Shown piece by piece: positions 5,678 to 8,529 of a stretch of 8,529 nucleotides of DNA. Each line of letters opens with the position of its first letter. The stretch's first letter is position 1. Below the pieces are notes generated by a model that was given only the letters and a program-made list of their open reading frames with translations, made no database searches and was not told where the DNA came from. A program made the position numbers and the translations under genes. The stretch is from Bacteroidota bacterium (GTDB lineage Bacteria; Bacteroidota; Bacteroidia; Chitinophagales; Chitinophagaceae), in the NCBI GenBank assembly GCA_023429365.1, contig JAEYVW010000459.1, positions 1 through 8,529 of the forward strand, read 5' to 3'.

Positions 5678-6295
5678 ATGCCGTTTTACTTTCTGACCAT
5701 CCTGGAGCAATTGGAAAAACTGGATCAATGGCTATTCATTAAGATCAACAGCGGCCTGGCCAGCCCTTTCCTCGACAGCCTCATGCCTTTTATGCGTTAC
5801 CCGCTCAACTGGGCGCCTTTGTATTTATTCCTGGCGGTGTTCGCTTTGCTGAATTACAAAGGTAAAGGAGCCTGGTGGATTTTATTTTTTATAGTCACGA
5901 TCCCGCTCACGGATATGACGGGCAATTATATTTTTAAAAAAGGATTTGAACGCATACGTCCCTGCGGAGATCCTGATTTCTTTTTTCATGTGCGACTGCT
6001 CGTAGATCATTGTTCTACCGGTTTTAGCTTTGTTTCTAACCATGCTGCCAATCACTTCGGGCTAGCCACATTTTTCTTTCTCACCACCCGGCCGCTGCTG
6101 AAGAAATGGGCATCGATCGCGTTTGTTTGGGCCGGACTCGTTGCGCTGGCGCAAGTGTATGTGGGTATACATTATCCTTCCGATATACTTGCCGGCGGCT
6201 TACTGGGCGTTCTTTTCGGCAGCCTCACCGGCACTTTATTTAATAAGCGCCACGGATTCAGTATCTTCGATTCGAAATCAACTGTTTCTACTTAA
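5678..6295 (+). CDS. PAP2-family membrane phosphatase
   Basis: Integral membrane acid phosphatase of the PAP2 superfamily, 205 residues from the chosen start, probably acting on a lipid phosphate or pyrophosphate such as phosphatidate or undecaprenyl pyrophosphate at the periplasmic face. The three active-site motifs are present: K-x6-RP as KKGFERIRP (87-95); SFVSNHAAN (117-125), with His122 in place of the textbook PSGH form; and AQVYVGIHYPSD (158-169), with catalytic His165 and Asp169 but Gln159 where the classic motif has Arg. Hydrophobic segments surround these (about 45-60, 66-78, 130-137, 146-163, 168-187). An in-frame ATG at 5636 would add MTAKQINFNGIFAS, which looks like translated promoter: a perfect -7 box lies inside it. 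The stop overlaps the next ATG by one base (TAATG), so the two genes are probably cotranscribed and translationally coupled. Confidence 0.9.
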   Translation: MPFYFLTILEQLEKLDQWLFIKINSGLASPFLDSLMPFMRYPLNWAPLYLFLAVFALLNYKGKGAWWILFFIVTIPLTDMTGNYIFKKGFERIRPCGDPDFFFHVRLLVDHCSTGFSFVSNHAANHFGLATFFFLTTRPLLKKWASIAFVWAGLVALAQVYVGIHYPSDILAGGLLGVLFGSLTGTLFNKRHGFSIFDSKSTVST

Positions 6296-7587
6296 TGGAA
6301 ATTCTTATACTGGCTGGGCTGATTCTGCTTAATGGTCTTTTTTCAATGGCAGAAATTGCGTTGGTATCTGCAAGAAAATCCAGGTTAGAAGCACAAGCAA
6401 ATAAGGGTGATAAAAAAGCGGGAGAAGCTCTGAAGCTTGCCAACAAACCCGAGACCTTTCTTTCCACAGTTCAAATGGGCATTACGGTGATTGGAATCCT
6501 GACCGGTATTTACTCCGGCGAAAAGATCACCGACAATTTTGCCGAATACTTAAGTCAATGGCCTGCCCTGGTGCCTTATAGCAGCGGGATTGCCACAGCG
6601 ATCGTAGTAATCATCGTCACTTATTTTACCATCATTTTTGGTGAACTGGTTCCCAAACGTATCGGGTTGTCAAGACCTGAATACCTTGCAAAAGCTTCAG
6701 CCCGGCCTATGAGGGTGGTCAGCCTTATCACACATCCATTCATCTGGCTGCTAAGTAAATCAAGTAATGTGATCATAAAGATCTTTGGTTTAAAACCCAA
6801 AGACAACCAGGTGACCGAGGAAGAGATCAAAGCGATCATCAGCGAAGGCACCGAACAGGGGACGATCGAAGAAACAGAACAGGAGATCATCGAAAGAGTA
6901 TTTCATCTCAGCGACCGTAATATCACATCACTGATGACCCACCGCAGCGATATCATTTGGTTTGGCCTGAACGATACAGAAGAAATGATCAAGGAGAAGA
7001 TCACTTCCGAACCACATTCTGTTTATCCAATCTGCGAAAATACGATTGATGATATTAAAGGTGTGGTAGCTATAAAGGACCTGTATATAAGCCCGGACAA
7101 CGTGGAGTTTCACAACCTGATGCGCCCCGCGCTGTTTGTCCCTGAAAATAATACCGCCTTCCAGGTAATGGAGAAATTCAAGGAATCGAAACTGCATTCT
7201 TGTTTTATCGTGGATGAATACGGCAGTATCCTGGGTATGATCACGCTTAATGATATACTCGAAGCGATCATTGGTGACCTTCCACAGCCCGATATGGAGG
7301 ACTATACGATCCTTGAAAGAGAAGATGGAAGTTTCCTTGTAGATGCCCAGATCCCTTTTTACGACTTCCTGAGCCGGTTTGAAAAAGCTGACTGGATGAA
7401 TGAAGGTGAACAGGAATTTGACACCTTTGCTGGTTTCATCCTGCACCAGTTGGAACGCATCCCCAAAACAGGCGACAAATTGGAATGGAAAGGGTTCTCT
7501 ATTGAGATCGTTGACATGGATGGTCACCGTATCGATAAGGTAATGGTAAAGATCAGCAAGGCGCTTCGGGAAGAAATGGATGAATAA
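6295..7587 (+). CDS. CNNM/CorC (HlyC)-family transporter with CBS domains
   Basis: A 430-residue membrane protein of the CNNM/CorB-CorC class, linked in the literature to Mg2+ or Co2+ efflux; older annotations call it hemolysin. Domains in order: CNNM/DUF21 membrane domain (about 1-190) with NGLFSMAEIALVSARKSRLE (13-32), helices near 1-24, 58-78, 97-120 and 140-160, and the signature GELVPKR (116-122); an acidic linker helix rich in Glu (EEEIKAIISEG..., 175-203); a CBS pair (about 208-330) with LHSCFIVDEYGSILGMITLNDILEAIIGDL (300-329); and a CorC_HlyC domain (about 343-425). Length and order are normal for the family. It starts on the last base of the PAP2 stop codon and has no ribosome site of its own, so expression should depend on the PAP2 gene. 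The ion carried cannot be told from the sequence. Confidence 0.93.
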   Translation: MEILILAGLILLNGLFSMAEIALVSARKSRLEAQANKGDKKAGEALKLANKPETFLSTVQMGITVIGILTGIYSGEKITDNFAEYLSQWPALVPYSSGIATAIVVIIVTYFTIIFGELVPKRIGLSRPEYLAKASARPMRVVSLITHPFIWLLSKSSNVIIKIFGLKPKDNQVTEEEIKAIISEGTEQGTIEETEQEIIERVFHLSDRNITSLMTHRSDIIWFGLNDTEEMIKEKITSEPHSVYPICENTIDDIKGVVAIKDLYISPDNVEFHNLMRPALFVPENNTAFQVMEKFKESKLHSCFIVDEYGSILGMITLNDILEAIIGDLPQPDMEDYTILEREDGSFLVDAQIPFYDFLSRFEKADWMNEGEQEFDTFAGFILHQLERIPKTGDKLEWKGFSIEIVDMDGHRIDKVMVKISKALREEMDE

Positions 7588-7643
7588 CGGCGATACCTTA
7601 CCCAATTCAACACAATTTCACCATTTTCAGGAAGGTACCAGTG

Positions 7644-7656
7644 ACTGTTAGACAGT
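7644..7656. other. Short inverted repeat ACTGT-TAG-ACAGT
   Basis: Two perfect 5-bp arms around a 3-base centre, 57 bp after the CNNM stop. It is too short and AT-balanced for a terminator by itself. It might be a regulator half-site pair or chance. Confidence 0.2.
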
Positions 7657-7713
7657 TGAATATTAAAACCCGAACTGCTGTAGCCATATCTGACAACCAT
7701 GGCGGCACAGGTT

Positions 7714-7745
7714 ATTAATTTCCAACTAACGAGTTTGAAATTAAT
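7714..7745. other. Long AT-rich hairpin / imperfect palindrome between the CNNM and dehydrogenase genes
   Basis: The left arm ATTAATTTC, C, AACT (7714-7727) pairs with AGTT, T, GAAATTAAT (7732-7745) around the loop AACG: 13 of 14 pairs are complementary, with one C/T mismatch. It lies 127 bp past the CNNM stop and 72 bp before the next ATG. It is followed by TATAATTTAG, not a clean T-run, so it is only a fair terminator candidate. It could instead be an operator or a leader structure for the downstream gene. TAATTTAG (7748-7755) is a one-mismatch -7 box just beyond it. Confidence 0.5.
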
Positions 7746-7816
7746 TATAATTTAGATAGCTCCTGCCCCGTAAATCTGAACAGGTCCGCACCTTCACAAC
7801 CATAAAACTTCCTGTT

Positions 7817-8529
7817 ATGTTACTAAAAAAAACATCCAGCGCCGGGGTTGTTTACCTGTTTTTGCTGACCATGACCCCATGGTTGCTTCGATGTACCAGC
7901 CCTGATAATAGTGCCACAGAAACAGCTCAAGATTCCACGGCTACCGTATATGGGCCTTATCGATTTGTCAGATTACCCATTACCCAGGGTGTAAAAATTC
8001 TAAACCCCATTCAACTGGCGCTGGGCCCGGGCGGTAAAATTTTTGCAGCCAATCAAACCGGTGAAGTGTACACACTGGTCGATACAGACGGTGACGGACT
8101 GGAAGATAAAGCAGTTTTGTATTGTAACATTAATGAATTCGGTCTGCGCTCGCCGGGTGGGTTTACTTATAAAGGCGATACAATCTATATTGGTACGGCA
8201 CAGGAGATCAGGGCATTCCTTGACCGCGATAAAGATGATGTGGCAGATAGTAGCTGGACTTTTTTCAAAGATATTCCACATAGTGAACATCCCTATGAAT
8301 GGACCAGTGGTTTGAATTTTGGACCCGATGGCTGGCTTTATTGTGCTTTAAGTACCGACTCATGGAATGCCGGCGCTTCACCAGATCCGAATGGATACCG
8401 GGGTGCCATCCTGCGAATCTCTCCGGATGGAAAAACGGTTGAACGAGTCGCCACGGGTATCCGGTCAGTTTTTGGAATGGCATTTAACGAACACGGCGAT
8501 CTTTTCTTCACCGACAATGAAGGAGGCGG
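7817..8529 (+). CDS. Secreted or lipoprotein beta-propeller 'membrane-bound dehydrogenase' (PQQ/sorbosone dehydrogenase-like), 3' end missing
   Basis: The open frame runs from the ATG at 7817 to the window end (237 full codons, no stop). Residues 1-25 form a signal peptide: Lys4-Lys5, then a hydrophobic core VVYLFLLTM. Cys26 followed by a Ser/Thr/Asp-rich linker suggests a lipoprotein, but the lipobox is WLLRC with Arg at -1, which is atypical. From about residue 46 it resembles the N-terminal part of the TIGR02604 family (putative membrane-bound dehydrogenase): LALGPGGKIFAANQTGEVYTLVDTDGDGLEDKA, then SPGGFTYKGDTIYIGTAQEIRAFLDRDKDD, GLNFGPDGWLYCAL and GAILRISPDGKTVERVATGIRSVFGMAF, a repeated blade pattern with Asp-rich calcium-like loops at 89-98 and 136-144. 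Related proteins often continue into a cytochrome c or HEAT-type C-terminus, which cannot be seen here. The substrate is unknown; sugar or alcohol oxidation is the family guess. Confidence 0.82.
   Translation, partial: MLLKKTSSAGVVYLFLLTMTPWLLRCTSPDNSATETAQDSTATVYGPYRFVRLPITQGVKILNPIQLALGPGGKIFAANQTGEVYTLVDTDGDGLEDKAVLYCNINEFGLRSPGGFTYKGDTIYIGTAQEIRAFLDRDKDDVADSSWTFFKDIPHSEHPYEWTSGLNFGPDGWLYCALSTDSWNAGASPDPNGYRGAILRISPDGKTVERVATGIRSVFGMAFNEHGDLFFTDNEGG

Noticed and set aside
6928..7605. 225-codon open frame on the minus strand opposite the CNNM gene
   Set aside because: It is fully antisense to a gene with clear CNNM, CBS and CorC domains and its translation resembles no family; it looks like a chance long frame.
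7699..7755. 18-codon frame (MAAQVINFQL...) in the gap after the CNNM gene
   Set aside because: Very short, overlaps the palindrome, and no ribosome-binding or coding support.
8043..8315. Plus-strand frame inside the dehydrogenase gene
   Set aside because: Out of frame with the long partial gene, whose blade-like repeats and signal peptide are convincing.

Overview
The window looks like ordinary chromosome from a member of the Bacteroidota, most likely Chitinophagaceae or a close relative. The basis is threefold. Perfect Bacteroidota-type -7 boxes (TAnnTTTG) lie just upstream of several genes. Recognisable Shine-Dalgarno sequences are absent before the start codons. The proteins have a Bacteroidota look, for example the GlmM beginning MALIKSISGIRG and a PAP2 protein with an SNHAAN second motif. 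The family assignment is inference; no rRNA or tRNA is present to anchor it.

Layout: (1) 1-962, minus strand: a cysteine desulfurase cut off by the window edge before its catalytic Cys loop. (2) 963-1184: a gap filled with short repeats, including a 7-bp tandem array and a pyrimidine-rich degenerate array. (3) 1185-2585, minus: phosphoglucosamine mutase (glmM) with a GTG start and a leader of roughly 125 nt. (4) 2776-3582, plus: a SAM-dependent methyltransferase, divergent from glmM. (5) 3583-3631: a convergent gap made almost entirely of a TYAACC hexamer array. (6) 3632-5605, minus: a five-helix membrane protein of the LTA-synthase/phosphoglycerol-transferase sulfatase-fold family. (7) 5678-7587, plus: a two-gene operon, PAP2 phosphatase then a CNNM/CorC-type CBS-domain transporter, overlapping by one base. 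(8) 7588-7816: a gap holding a strong hairpin. (9) 7817-8529, plus: the N-terminal part of a secreted or lipoprotein beta-propeller 'membrane-bound dehydrogenase', cut by the window end.

Functionally, several genes concern the cell envelope: GlmM makes glucosamine-1-phosphate for UDP-GlcNAc, the LTA-synthase-like enzyme transfers or hydrolyses a phosphate or sulfate ester outside the membrane, and PAP2 dephosphorylates a lipid phosphate. They do not form one operon. No CRISPR array, transposase, prophage, tRNA or rRNA is visible, and I found no convincing new multi-gene system. The most noteworthy signals are the unrelated short tandem repeats packed into consecutive gaps, the -7 boxes placed only 5-6 nt before start codons (suggesting leaderless or near-leaderless mRNAs, and revising the PAP2 start), an AAACGTTT palindrome exactly at the expected methyltransferase transcription start, and the hairpin at 7714-7745.
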